A stretch of 64,000 bases of DNA, from NCBI GenBank assembly GCA_905221605.1, contig CAJNDS010002494.1, positions 92,501 to 156,500 on the forward strand. The letters are read 5' to 3'. Each line of letters begins with the position of its first letter. Position 1 is the stretch's first letter. The translations under genes and the position numbers were made by a program. A model generated the notes under the pieces. The model made no database searches, was not told the DNA's origin, and worked only from the letters and a program-made list of their open reading frames with translations. Source of the stretch: Symbiodinium natans (taxonomy: Eukaryota > Sar > Dinophyceae > Suessiales > Symbiodiniaceae). Below, one piece after another: positions 43,583-53,849 of the stretch.

Positions 43583-43741
43583 TAAACCCGCCCCATATCA
43601 ACGCAGGCGCCGCGCTCCCCTGAACCCTAAGCCCCAAACCCCAAACCCAAAACCCCCTAGCCCTCATAGCCCCCAAGGCACCTATATAGACCCTAGACAT
43701 CGCAACCCGTTGCGAGCGAGGTTCACGGGCACTTAGAACCC

Positions 43742-43818
43742 CAATGATAAGTCTACTGAAAACCTACTTAGCGGACTTACGGGCTTTAAGTGCAGTTTTA
43801 ACTGGGGGTTATAAGTAC
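43742..43818 (+). mobile_element. Dispersed TIR-like element, AAGTCTACT family
   Basis: GATAAGTCTACTGAAAACC left and AACTGGGGGTTATAAGTACC right; partial copies at 17116-17165 and 25006-25040. Confidence 0.5.
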
Positions 43819-43820
43819 CC

Positions 43821-43878
43821 TAAACCCTAAACCCTAAACCCTAAACCCTAAACCCTAAACCCTAAACCCTAAACCCTC
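43821..43878 (+). repeat. CCCTAAA array
   Basis: Eight units; the last sizeable array before a long telomere-repeat-poor stretch. Confidence 0.95.
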
Positions 43879-43908
43879 TAAGTATAAACCCTTCCGAACC
43901 CCCCCCAG

Positions 43909-43985
43909 CCGGCCCAAGGCCCCCTCAGCAAGAATGCGCCCAGGGCCTCGCCATTCGGAGGCATTTGGGCTTTTGGTGGTTTAGA
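43909..43985 (+). CDS. Candidate exon
   Basis: CCCCAG acceptor then SRPKAPSARMRPGPRHSEAF; TTTAGGG repeats follow. Confidence 0.3.
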
Positions 43986-44448
43986 ATCTAGGGTTTAGGG
44001 TTTAGGGCTTAGGTTTAGGGCCAGGGCTTAGGGTTTAGGGTTTAGGGTTTCCTTTTGGGAGGGGTGGAGGGGGCAAGGATGATGTTGTGGCGTGGATAAG
44101 GAAGCATTGAAGGACGCAGGGGCGAATTTCAAACAAGGAAGAGGGGGAGGAAAGAAAAAAAGAAATGAAGAAAGGAATACAGACGAAAAAACAAAACAAA
44201 CAGGATTTTGGAACCCCCACCATTCACCCAATTATGTTTGAACAGGGGGGGGGGGTGCTCGCATACAACTACAGACTATGCATACCCCCTCCTTTCCGAC
44301 CCCATCACTTGTTCTTTTGAGCCACGCACGCTTGCATTTATCAGGCTGTCTGTATATATATATATATGTATGTATGAATGTATGTATGTATGTATGTATA
44401 TTTTTTCATGTGCGTATTGATTTATATATTTGGACACGTGCCCCCTGC

Positions 44449-44970
44449 AGACCGTATGAATCCTTTTGGGCCCCCCTTCTGAATCCAGCCCAAACCCATG
44501 TGAATCCTTTAAACCTTCGTGCAATCGTAGGCAGATGGGGTTTCGCCCACCTCCCACCAGCCCGCCTGAAATGCTTGCAAACACCAATGACAATGTTTGT
44601 GGACCTGCCCCAACACGCACCTCTGGCAGCGTATGCCTGCTTCTTGCGTTTCTTTGACTCAGGCAGTTGGTGGCTTTTGGGCTTCGGGGGTCGTGCCTTT
44701 CAGCATCGTGTAAGTGAGGGGGCGTGCGGTTCTCGGATTGGGGTCTGCTGTGGATGTGTCGGTGTGCCAAGGCCAGCCAAAGAAAGTGACTTTGCCTCTG
44801 CGAAGCTCGGCAGGAAAGGGGGCAGTTGGAGTTACTCTCCGTGCCTTGGCCAGCACGAGCCGCAATCCATTTTGGAAAAGTATCATCCGGCTTTGCAGAA
44901 CTATGCATGGCATTGGGGCCTCCCGTAGGGATTGCCCGAGTCGCGCCGAAGGCGGTGCTGGAGATTAGCA
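44449..44970 (+). CDS. Unidentified ORF region
   Basis: CCCTGCAG then a frame with SFWAPLLNPAQTHVNPLNLR and PMTMFVDLPQHAPLAAYACF to about 44665; further on another frame reads SVCQGQPKKVTLPLRSSAGK and STSRNPFWKSIIRLCRTMHG to a stop at 44966. A 210-codon minus ORF overlaps. Strand is not certain. Confidence 0.3.
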
Positions 44971-45428
44971 GCCTCTGCTAATTTGCAAAAGGCATCATGC
45001 TCTGCCATAGGATGCAGATTTGAATGATTGGCCTGTGTCGCAACAAAAAGGCTTGAGCTGGCAATGTTTGCAAGTCGTGAGTCGTTCTGTCCACTAAACA
45101 AGCAGCTGCTCTGATGTTTGATGACTCGCATGGTCCGCGTTTCTTGCGTTGCTTGCTTTCGCGACGTGATTCAGAAGCTATGCTATGAGCTGGCAGGCCT
45201 GGCCTTTTAAACTCGATCTCTGGACTTGCGGGGGCGCGCCATGGCGCAAGACGCAAGGTTACTTTGTCCTCGTTGGAACATATAGCTACAGTGTCAGTTA
45301 GTCAGATATACACACATGTTGCAGTGATAAACTGACCGGCCGCCTCTATGCAAGTTCCGACAAAACGCAGTCCGGCCTGTCTGCATTTCCAGCTTGTTGC
45401 ATCACGACACAGAGCGTGGACGACCGCA

Positions 45429-46352
45429 TCATTCGCCGATCGCCATAATGAGAGCGTGACAGCCGACAGCCCGAACGCAATTATTGCTGACCAACAAGCA
45501 CGCCGAGAAATTTTGTTTAGGGTCTGAGGTCTCAATCTCTGCTTCAATCTCACATCCTTTTGTTCTTTTTTCTTCATATAGGTCCAACAGCATCTGAATC
45601 TGCTGCTGTCTCCGGGGAGGTCGAGCAGAGGGAAGCTTAGACGAGTGGCCGCAAGCAATCCGGACAATCCGCGCACGACGCTGCGTGCTATAGGCATCTG
45701 GCAGGGCATCTCCTCGCCTGCTTTGCGCGTCACCTTCCCCAGCATGAGCCGCCATCGGGCAAGCGGCTGAGTTTATGCCGGATGGCCTGCAGGCCTGCTC
45801 TGCAGCTGAATATTTCGGTATTGCGAGCATCTCCGCTTGTGCAAGCGGTTTAGGGGGCTCGTCCTGCTCCGCTTTTGGTTTGAGTCTGGCATAGTCTGGC
45901 TCTTGCCATGCGATCACAGACAGATCGCCCAGCACGATGGCCTCGGCTTGCCTCTGCTGTTCGCCATGCCCCGGCGGCATGCTGCTGGGCTGATTCGCAG
46001 GCTGGCAAAGCCTCGAGCTATCGGCGCGAACTGGACACGTCGTCCACCTCGTCAGACGAAGACGTAGGTGGCTTACGCTTGCCTTTGAGGCCACCGTCTC
46101 ACTGTGGTTTCGTGTGCTCCTCCAGCATCTGCTTTTGACGTGAGTCTTGTTTGCAAACTTTTCAAACTTTTGTGTAGATAGAGCCAAGCAGTTGAATTTC
46201 GAAAAACGATCACAACTTGCAAAGTCATGTCGCATCTTTGAGTAATGCAAGTACGTAAAAATTTTTTCCTGGCAATACCAGGCCTGTGAAATGTCTATAA
46301 CAGTGTGGAAACAAGCCGTTGAGTTGAAGGCTTTGAATTTGAAAGCTTGCAA
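45429..46352 (-). CDS. Unidentified minus-strand ORF, 307 codons
   Basis: Longest ORF of the 44-49 kb island. Coding-like parts: MPPGHGEQQRQAEAIVLGDL, SVIAWQEPDYARLKPKAEQD, EMLAIPKYSAAEQ and RRQQQIQMLLDLYEEK. Upstream in a shifted minus frame there is KRKPPTSSSDEVDDVSSSRR, an acidic Ser-rich nuclear-type stretch, so the real gene probably has an intron or frameshift near 46020. No family recognised. Confidence 0.4.
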   Translation of the reverse strand: MQAFKFKAFNSTACFHTVIDISQAWYCQEKIFTYLHYSKMRHDFASCDRFSKFNCLALSTQKFEKFANKTHVKSRCWRSTRNHSETVASKASVSHLRLRLTRWTTCPVRADSSRLCQPANQPSSMPPGHGEQQRQAEAIVLGDLSVIAWQEPDYARLKPKAEQDEPPKPLAQAEMLAIPKYSAAEQACRPSGINSAACPMAAHAGEGDAQSRRGDALPDAYSTQRRARIVRIACGHSSKLPSARPPRRQQQIQMLLDLYEEKRTKGCEIEAEIETSDPKQNFSACLLVSNNCVRAVGCHALIMAIGE

Positions 46353-46454
46353 GACATGCTTGCTTTTTTTGCCAGCACCAGGCTGCAGTTGAATACTGAA
46401 AAATATGCATGCAGTTGCCGCCGCGTGCAGACACTCAGTGCCAAACGTGGCCTG

Positions 46455-46877
46455 TCACTCCAGCTGCTTCAGCGCGAATTTGTCAGCGTTGGGGGCTTGT
46501 TCGATGCAGCTCTGCTGCCGCACTTTCCCAACTAGCTCCTGAGCGCCCCGGTGGCACCAGCCGCGACGCAGCTTCCAGTTGCCTGGGGCGTTTTGGGGGA
46601 CGACTCCGGCGACGTGGATGGCGCCCAAATTCGGAAACACAGAGTTCACATCCGACCATTGATTGGCATTCGGCCGTGGAAGGGATGTTGTTTGTGTTCC
46701 TTTCTTGAAAGCGGGCACACTGCAAAAGTGCTGTTGTGAGGATGTGGCGGAACCAAGTTGCGATGGTCCGCGACAACGCAGCAAAAAAGAGCTTAATAGA
46801 GCTCTTGCTGAATTTTGGGTTCTGACTCCGGAAGACTTCGGGAGTTTCTTGGCATTTAAGCCAATGAGACTCGACAA
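46455..46877 (-). CDS. Candidate minus-strand ORF
   Basis: Minus frame NQWSDVNSVFPNLGAIHVAG, VVPQNAPGNWKLRRGW and ELVGKVRQQSCIEQAPNADK to TGA at 46455. Best below 46680; above that the plus strand looks better. Confidence 0.35.
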   Translation of the reverse strand: MSSLIGLNAKKLPKSSGVRTQNSARALLSSFLLRCRGPSQLGSATSSQQHFCSVPAFKKGTQTTSLPRPNANQWSDVNSVFPNLGAIHVAGVVPQNAPGNWKLRRGWCHRGAQELVGKVRQQSCIEQAPNADKFALKQLE

Positions 46878-46978
46878 GCGTGACCCGATGATTCATGCAA
46901 GCCCACTGCGGTTTGTTGACGACTTGTGATGACGCCATCATTCTTGCCTGCGGCACTGGTATTGGCCTTGAAGCAATG
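46740..46978 (+). CDS. Candidate plus-strand exons
   Basis: Frame LNRALAEFWVLTPEDFGSFL then KPMRLDKRDPMIHASPLRFV to TGA at 46927; then in another frame DDAIILACGTGIGLEAM ending ATG/GTAAGC, a consensus donor. Unidentified. Confidence 0.4.
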
Positions 46979-47097
46979 GTAAGCCTGCTGACGTTGATGG
47001 CTTATTGGTTTTGGAAAGGTAGTCCGCATCTCTACGCCTCTACGCATGCATGCAACTTCCTCAAATGTTTGCGTGACGGGATCCACGTCCACGTCAC

Positions 47098-47138
47098 GTG
47101 CCGAAAGATGCCGAAAGATGCCGAAAGATGCCGAAAGT
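47098..47138 (+). repeat. GCCGAAAGAT 10-mer tandem repeat
   Basis: Three to four copies of GATGCCGAAA. Confidence 0.9.
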
Positions 47139-47224
47139 CCGAAAGCGAAAATCATGCAAGGCTCTGTGTCGGGCCAAAATCAGAGACACTGGACTGCTTC
47201 GAGCAGGTGCCAGCACTCACTCAC

Positions 47225-47447
47225 TCCCTCACTCACTCGCTGGCCTCCGAGCTTGTTTTTGGGCGAGCAGAACGCGGCCAAAACTCGCCCACTCTGACAG
47301 CATCCGTCGAATCCGTCGAAGCACTCAATCGCGGAAGAGGCCCAAGTAATTTGCGGCGGCAGGAGTCGAGCTCGCGGTCCCTTGTCACCATGCGGCAAGC
47401 ACCACCAGGACTGCCCTTCGCAGAGCGGACGCCCGCAAGCGCGCCAG
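47225..47447 (+). CDS. Candidate exon
   Basis: Frame GRAERGQNSPTLTASVESVE then RQESSSRSLVTMRQAPPGLP, ending CCAG/GTAGTG. Confidence 0.35.
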
Positions 47448-47499
47448 GTAGTGTTCACTTCATATTAATCACCCCCCCCCCCCTCCTCCTCTGCATTTT

Positions 47500-47825
47500 A
47501 AAGCGTTTTCCCCATGCAGCGCTTCCAAAACGCACTTTGCTTGCAGGCGCTAGCTAGCGAGGCGGGGGGGGGGCGGGGGGGCGGGGGGAAATGCATTTTC
47601 CAGGCCTTCAAAAATGTATTTTGCTGCAGGCAGCGTTTTCCAGGCATCCTGAGCACATTTTGTTGGCTTGGAGGCAGGGAAAGGCAGAATGCATTTGGCT
47701 TGTAGGCGGGGGCTTGTTTGCCTTCTCCAAGCCTTTTCAGATGCATTTTGCTTGCAGGCGGGCATGGGGGACGCGGTTTCCACGCTTTCCAAAAAAAATG
47801 CATTTGGCTTCCGGGCGGGGAAAAG
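47500..47825 (+). repeat. Degenerate tandem repeat, unit about 60-90 bases
   Basis: Four to five copies of AATGCATTTTGCTTGCAGGC plus TTTTCCAGGC and CTTCCAAA words, with a G-rich insert in the first. Confidence 0.75.
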
Positions 47826-47855
47826 CGGAAGAATGCGTTTGTAAGGACCTCTTAA

Positions 47856-48041
47856 TTGTTTCTAACTAACAATAAAGGAAAGGCAACTTTTCAACCGGCT
47901 TTGGCCCGGAAGGATTGTGGGATGGGATTTGGATTGCGCAATTGTAAAATCCAGGCGTTCATTGGGGGAAGGGATGCAGTGGACCTCGTCAACTTCCTAA
48001 ATCCTCTGCGTGCATTGGGGTCCGGGCTCAGGCCAAATTAA
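47856..48041 (+). CDS. Small ORF
   Basis: 61 codons: GFGLRNCKIQAFIGGRDAVD then LVNFLNPLRALGSGLRPN to TAA. Coding-like but unidentified. Confidence 0.3.
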   Translation: MFLTNNKGKATFQPALARKDCGMGFGLRNCKIQAFIGGRDAVDLVNFLNPLRALGSGLRPN

Positions 48042-48315
48042 ACAGTCAATTTCACCGCGTCAAACAACATCGTCGTTGTGTACAGCAGAAGAATCATGAA
48101 AAAAAAACAACACACAAATGACGACGTGCTAGGTCGTTGATGCTTTCCTTGCATGCACATAGTTTTTCGGGAACGATCGGGAACGTCCATGGTTTTGTGT
48201 TTCGGGTGGTGGGACCATGGTTTGACCCAAGTCGGCTGCAAAACGACAAGCGCTGCTTGCGCGCTTACTCGAACCTCACACGCAGCTTTGGCCAAATGCA
48301 CCTTGCGCCGCCAAA

Positions 48316-48945
48316 ATGTGGTTCAAAGTGGCTCGACGATCAATGCTCGTGGGCGGCTCGAACATCAACATGCGCTGTGCGATTTGCGGTGTGCTACGGC
48401 TACGCAAGTCGCCGGGGTCAGCGGACTCCTCGCCAGCAGTTCCCCCAACGGCACTTCCAATGTCGTCGGTTAGGTCTCCGGGCCTCGTAATGGGGAGCTC
48501 CAGTAGCGAGCAAGCATGTGCCCGAAGTGCTGCGATCGACGCGACGGCCGTGCAGTGTCCACACAGTGCTTGTTTCGTTCCCGCCGCACATCAGGGCGCC
48601 CACTAGCGCGCGTTGACTTACCGCATAATTGTATTCAAAATGCAAACGCGGGCGGCAGCCCGTTCAAGAGATGCGCCCCGTGCACGCAAGTGGCCTGACC
48701 TGGGGCATCCTGGGGCATGCAGCGTGATGGTCCCCATAAACATCGAGCCGTCGCCGGCAGCGACATGTAGCAGAGTCGAAGGGGGGGGGGAGGCGCAGGC
48801 ACCGAAGCAAAATGATTCGGAAGGCTGCGGAGCTCTGGCGCCGTGGGCGACGCCGTCAGGACGCGTGCAGAGAAGGGACCAGCCTGGGACTGTAACAAGG
48901 TCTGCGAGGCCGGGTCAAGCGCTGCGACGGGCACAGTTCCAGTGA
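48316..48945 (+). CDS. Overlapping Cys/Arg-rich ORFs
   Basis: Frames with NINMRCAICGVLRLRKSPGS, then RVDLPHNCIQNANAGG, then NDSEGCGALAPWATPSGRVQ. C-x2-C pairs occur but no complete zinc-finger pattern. The strand and frame order are uncertain; could be decayed retroelement. Confidence 0.25.
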
Positions 48946-49068
48946 CATGCTGTGCCCCCTCAGCAGCTCAGCTGCTGCTGATATTAGTAGAACATGGATT
49001 TTCTGCTGTCGGTACTGGTAGAACCTGGACCGAAATCACTAGTGGTACATTTCTAGTTGTACGTGCGT

Positions 49069-49099
49069 ACGTACACACACACACACACACACACACACT
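49069..49099 (+). repeat. CA microsatellite
   Basis: About fourteen CA units followed by CTCTCT. Confidence 0.95.
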
Positions 49100-49485
49100 C
49101 TCTATTTATGTATAATTAAGCCTTTGAGTAGCTAGTAGTACCTATATATACATAGACACCAGGTATATAGTTGTGTGAAGGCGTTCGCTAAACGATGAAG
49201 AGTTGGTTTCACGTAGGCTGTTGCTGGCAAAAGCTGCTCGCTGGGAACGGCGGCTGTGCTTTGAACCGCTTAGACTCAGAAGCCTTTGAGGCTCAACCGC
49301 TTCGGCCCAGGTTGGGGATTGAGGGGACGTGAGGTCTGGCGGGCCTGGGGGTTGCTGCCGATCCCAAACGAGATCCAAACGTGATCAAAGAATTGCACGA
49401 AGGCAGCTAGGGAAGCCAGAGGGCCATGGGAGGCACAATCACAAGGATTAGGGTTTAGGAGTTGTTGAGGGCTACGGCCCAAGTG

Positions 49486-49497
49486 TTTTGGCTCAAG
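49486..49497 (+). other. Spliced-leader relic (TTTTGGCTCAAG)
   Basis: Twelve bases identical to the 3' end of the dinoflagellate 22-base spliced leader as I recall it, 25 bases before the ATG at 49523. Retroposed mRNAs in dinoflagellates keep such relics. The leader's 5' part is not present. Confidence 0.5.
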
Positions 49498-49522
49498 GGT
49501 TGGGGCTTTCCTTCGAGGGTTA

Positions 49523-50270
49523 ATGGATCCTGCGGACGTGCCCATAAGGTCGGATACGGAGATGGATGAGTTGGAGGATCGTCGGGGTCGTCCTGCCCAG
49601 ATAGTTAAACGAGAAAGGTCACCATCCCTTGGTGGCATTGGAGGCCGCGAAGAGGACCCCGATCGTGAACTGGACCGCCTCCTGCAAGCCCAGAATGGTG
49701 TTGCCGTACCAGCCTGGCTTGACCAGTTTAAACAGCATCTCGGTGTGGACCGGGTTGAAAATCGGCTTGTGCAGCTCACCGACGCGGTGGTAGGGTTCAC
49801 ATGGTTCACCGACAGTTTGGGTGGTATTAACCAGCGGCTCACTGCACTAGAACAGCGTGCTCCTCACGAACCCCGAGTTGATCAGGTGGTGCAACAAGTC
49901 GCTGACCTCCAATCAGTGTTGCAGTCACGTTCAAGCATCCGGCAGTGGAGGGCCTCTACAAGCAGACCGTCGCGAGAGGGCAGAGAGGGAGGACAGCACG
50001 CACCCGCCATGCACGACACAGACTTTTCTCATATTGTTTGTGGTGGTTGTTTCTGTTCGGGTACGTCGACGAGTCGACGACGTTATATTGTGTTTCGAAG
50101 ACGGGGGTCAGGCCCTGCGGTTCACCGAACAATTACGAGCACGATTGGCTGACATAGGACTTCATGTCAATGAGGCAAAGTCAAAGTTTGCGAGCCATGC
50201 CTCCATGCTTTCGCGGAGCCGTGACAGCTTCCCGCCTGATGACCTGTTAGAACAGGCAGGTGAAGGGTAG
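49523..50270 (+). CDS. Retroelement-like ORF: charged N-terminal region plus reverse-transcriptase fragment
   Basis: The ATG at 49523 opens a charged frame (SDTEMDELEDRRGRPAQIV, then a helical stretch near NQRLTALEQRAPHEPRVDQV). After about 50000 the coding frame shifts, and the frame ending at 50270 reads RRVDDVILCFEDGGQALRF then ARLADIGLHVNEAKSKF. The xVDD plus GLHVN-x2-KSK pattern is a reverse-transcriptase palm fragment. The TTTTGGCTCAAG just upstream (49486) matches the 3' end of the dinoflagellate spliced leader, so the piece may be a retroposed copy. It is truncated where the next LINE fragment begins, near 50250. Confidence 0.5.
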
Positions 50271-52494
50271 GATCCGGGGCCACCTCCGCAGCTTGGACAG
50301 GAAAGCTGCCCGCGACATGGAGTCGTGAGCGCGCCGGCCGTCCAGCGAGACCACGACTGCATCACCGCGTTGGGCGAGTGCGACCCGCACATGGGCCGCG
50401 AGCGCATCCGTGCCCGCCCGCGCTTGCAGCGCAAACTGGTATGGGCGTGTGGCTTCGTCAAACACGGCCGCCCATTGCTTGGCAGGCGTGCGGGCCACGA
50501 GGCGGCGAAAGGCGTCGCCCGTTGCAATGCCCCGCACGCAGCCATCGGGTTTGCGCAAAACCGTCAAACGGGCCATGGCTAGTGCAGTCCGGATTTCTGC
50601 CGGGACATGGGCGCGCGCCAGCAGGGTGGCGCATGGTGGCGGCACATGCGGCATCTGCGAGCAGTTCCATTGCCGCTGCATCTTGGAGGGAGGAGCTTCA
50701 GGTGCTCTGCCCGCATGCCCGACAAGCTCGCAGCGCCCCCGCGTTTGGCCTCGCGCAGCGCCGTGGCGACGGATCCTGCTGCCAGCTGGACCGGGCGTTC
50801 GGGCTCGTATGCCAAAAGTTCCGCCGGCATGCATGCGAGCGTAGCTGCGGAGGTCGCCGTTCGGGATCGGTCAGCGCGCGCCACGTGGCCTTCCGCCGCA
50901 GTCAGCACCTGGCGAGCCGGGACGGTTGGGTGAAAGCCTGCCGCACCGCGGCGCGCATGAAGGGCTGCGTGTCCTGCATCGTCGGCACCGGGTGTCGCAG
51001 CTCCTCCACCAGGTCGACGAAATCGAGCTGTTCCCAGAGGCCGGGGCGAGCGTCTCAGCCGCCGCAGCCCCCGCCGCACCTACATAGGCTTCCAGCACTC
51101 TTCCAGCATTGTGGCTTGGGCGGCTGCGGACACATAGCCGTCGGGGGCCATCGCTAGTAGCAGCGCCGCACCGAAGGGGAGGGGAGCATCTGGCAGCGCT
51201 TGTAGCGCCGTCGCGAAGGCAGCGTCTGCCGCCGGAATGTGCGGTTGCGCCTCCCTGGCCTCTTGCGCCTCGAGCGCAAGTGCGCCGTGCAGAACGCGCA
51301 CGAGGCTGACCGGATCCACCGGCGGCGCTTGTGGCAGCACCTCCGCCAAGCCGTCGAACCGCGACCCACCATCATTGGGCAGAGAACGCCACGCCGCCCT
51401 TGCTGCCTCGCTCAGGTTCCCTGTTGCGGCATGCAACAATGGCACAAACAGCCACGAATTACGGTCGGTGGACGGGCATCCTGCCATGGCAGCGCGGGTG
51501 GACGACTTCTTGGCGACGGAGGCGGCGTAAACCCGGGCGTTGCTTCGTCGACCAGCGTCGGGGCCGCCTCTCCAGGGCGGGTGGCCGGCGATGCGAACGG
51601 CGTGGGGGTACCTGCGGAGCTATCGTCCTGCGCCGACCGGGTTAGCACGTTAGGGCCAGGAACTCGCGCGGTTGACGTGTCCAGGGCAGCCGCGGGCGCG
51701 AGCTGCATTTGCACCATCGCGTGGAAAACCGCGCGGCGACGTTGCGCCGCATCAGGGGCGTCCCGCGGTGGGGACTGTCGTGGACACGCGCGTGCCGTAG
51801 CGGCGCTAAGCGTGTCCGACAACGTCTCTGCGTCCGACGCGGGTTGCTGCCCCCCGACCAGATGGAGGCCTCGCAATGCCTCCACAGCTCTGTGATGCTC
51901 TGTGCCGGTGTGCGGGAGGCGCTCCGGACCCGTGTCCCCCCCCTCCCATCGGTAATCCATCGGTGCAACGTGTACGCCGCTTCTTCGCGCTTATGGTTTC
52001 CGCGGCCGGCGGCTGCGAGTCGCCGCATCGCGGAGCGGAGGCGGTGTCGGCAGGCCGGGCGTGTGCGGCGAGGTGGCGGTGTGGAGGACGCGGCGCAAGA
52101 GCTCTGCCGGGGTGGTCTGTTGGGTTTTCCGCTTGTCTCTTGGCAGTGGGGTGTGCGCACAGGCTCGCTGGTCTGTATAGTTTGCAGGTCGGTGGAGCTC
52201 AGGGTTTTTTCCCACACGAGGTTTTTCCCTGAGCTTGCTTGCTTGAGTCCTGCTGGGGACTGCCCGGCTGCATCGGCGAGCATCGCCAGCTCCTGCTCCC
52301 CCCCGGCCGCGACGCAGCGCAGGATCTCTTCCGCAGCTGCCGTCCACGCGGGAGGGGGCGATGGTTGCGCCGCCCAGCGTGCCCAACACGCACCCATGCA
52401 GAGTCCGCCCAAGATTACCCCGACGCATAACCAGGTAACCACCCCCAGCAATGGGAGCAAGGCGCCCAGCCCGGCGGATAGTATTGCGGAGCAT
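50247..52494 (-). mobile_element. Decayed non-LTR retrotransposon, 5' part and RT N-terminal half
   Basis: On the minus strand, successive overlapping frames follow an interrupted LINE polyprotein. From the 5' side: a Pro/Arg-rich region with one hydrophobic segment (VVTWLCVGVILGGLCMGACW, about 52430), then SSWLFVPLLHAATG-type text near 51450, then the RT start at about 50650 (SLSGMRAEHLKLL), and in another frame MARLTVLRKPDGCVRGIATG, YQFALQARAGTDALAAHV and VVSLDGRRAHDSMSRAAF (palm motif A). Frame changes inside the RT show it is not functional. It stops just after motif A at 50247. High GC content separates it from its surroundings. Confidence 0.75.
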
Positions 52495-52593
52495 TACCGA
52501 CGCAAGTCAAAGCGGCGTGAAGGGTTGCCTGGCGGCAAGAACCGGGTAGCTGAAGAGCCTCCGGCACGGCTTGCCGCGCTACTTGCCCCAGCC

Positions 52594-53710
52594 ATCTCGC
52601 TGCTGCCGCAAGTATGATCGGAACCCTCTCCGTCGACGCCGTTGGCGCCTTCGACCATGTGGCGCGCCAGGCGATGTTGACGGCGCTGCTGGACAAGCCG
52701 GAGCTGCAGCCACTGCTGCCCTACGCGCGGCAATTCTATGCAGCTCCCAGCAGCTATACGTGGTACGACGGCTCAGGCACGGCTCACGAGGTGAGGCAGG
52801 CGGAGGGCGGGGAACAAGGCGACCCCCTCATGCCCGCCTTGTTCTCCTTGGCAATCCAGCCTGCGCTGCACCGGGTTCAGGGCCTTCTGCGGGATGGCGA
52901 GGCAATTTTTGCATTCTTGGACGACGTCTACATCGTCGCGCTGCCTGAGCGCGTGCAGCAATTGCATGACGCGATTGCTGAGGCCATGTGGGCCCACGCA
53001 CGAGTGCAGCTCAACGCGGGCAAAACACGCCTCTGGAACGCCGCTGGCGAAGAGCCCCCGCAGCTCGCCGCCATTTGCCGGTCCCCAGACGACGGTGGGC
53101 CGTCGCGAGGGTGTGCCGTGAGGCCGGAGCCCGTGTCGCCCGCAATGTCCGGGTCGCTGACATGAATGTCCAGGTCCCGGTCACGGACGGGCGGCGCATC
53201 GAGGTCGTCGCCAACGGCCTCCCACTGTGGCATGGGGCCCAACTCGCCCTCGACGCCACCATAGTCTCGCCGGTCACCCGCTCCGGCGACCCACACCCGC
53301 GCGCCGACACGCAGCCCGGCTGGGCCGTTGACAATGCCGCCAGACGCAAGCGACGCGACACCTACCCTGAGCTCACGCGGGCGCGTCGCTGCCGCCTCGT
53401 CGTCGTCGGCGTCGAGGTCGGCGGCCGCTTTGGCGCAGAGGCTGCGACGCTGCTGCGCCTGCTCGCCCGTCAGCGGGCCGCCGCCGTGCCGGCACACCTC
53501 CGACCGGCTGCGCAGGCCGCCTGGGTCGCACGGTGGGCTGCACTGCTCGCTGTCGCGTCCCAGCGCGCCTACGCGAGTTCCTTGCTCGAGCTCCCGCCCG
53601 CTGCCGAGCTGCACGGGGAGCAGGCAGCGCCGCCGCTGCATGAGCTCTTGGCTGACGGCCGCTGGGACCTCCCCACCCAGGCCAGCCGCCTGCCCGCCCG
53701 CCCACAGTAG
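52594..53710 (+). mobile_element. Non-LTR retrotransposon fragment, RT palm joined to C-terminal domain
   Basis: Plus strand. RT motif A (SVDAVGAFDHVARQAM, 52620), then QAEGGEQGDPLMPALFSLAI (motif B) and FAFLDDVYIV (motif C, xLDD). At about 53090 the reading changes to a C-terminal domain: VARVCREAGARVARNVR, RRIEVVANGLPLWHGAQLA, ARRKRRDTYPELTRARRCRL and VEVGGRFGAEAATLL, to a stop at 53710. That domain is a nuclease-like region typical of dinoflagellate LINEs. The region between RT and C-terminus is missing, so this is an internally deleted copy. An A-rich tail (53769-53790) may mark its 3' end. Confidence 0.75.
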
Positions 53711-53849
53711 GCCGCCCTGCCCAGCCCCCCGACGGAGACTCGCACCCGCAGGCGCAAAAAGTGTGCGGAAAAAAAAAAAAAAGAAAAAAAGTGCGCCTGG
53801 CTTCTGCTCGCCCAATGCGCCTCGCCGCGCGCCAACCACGCGCTCAGGA

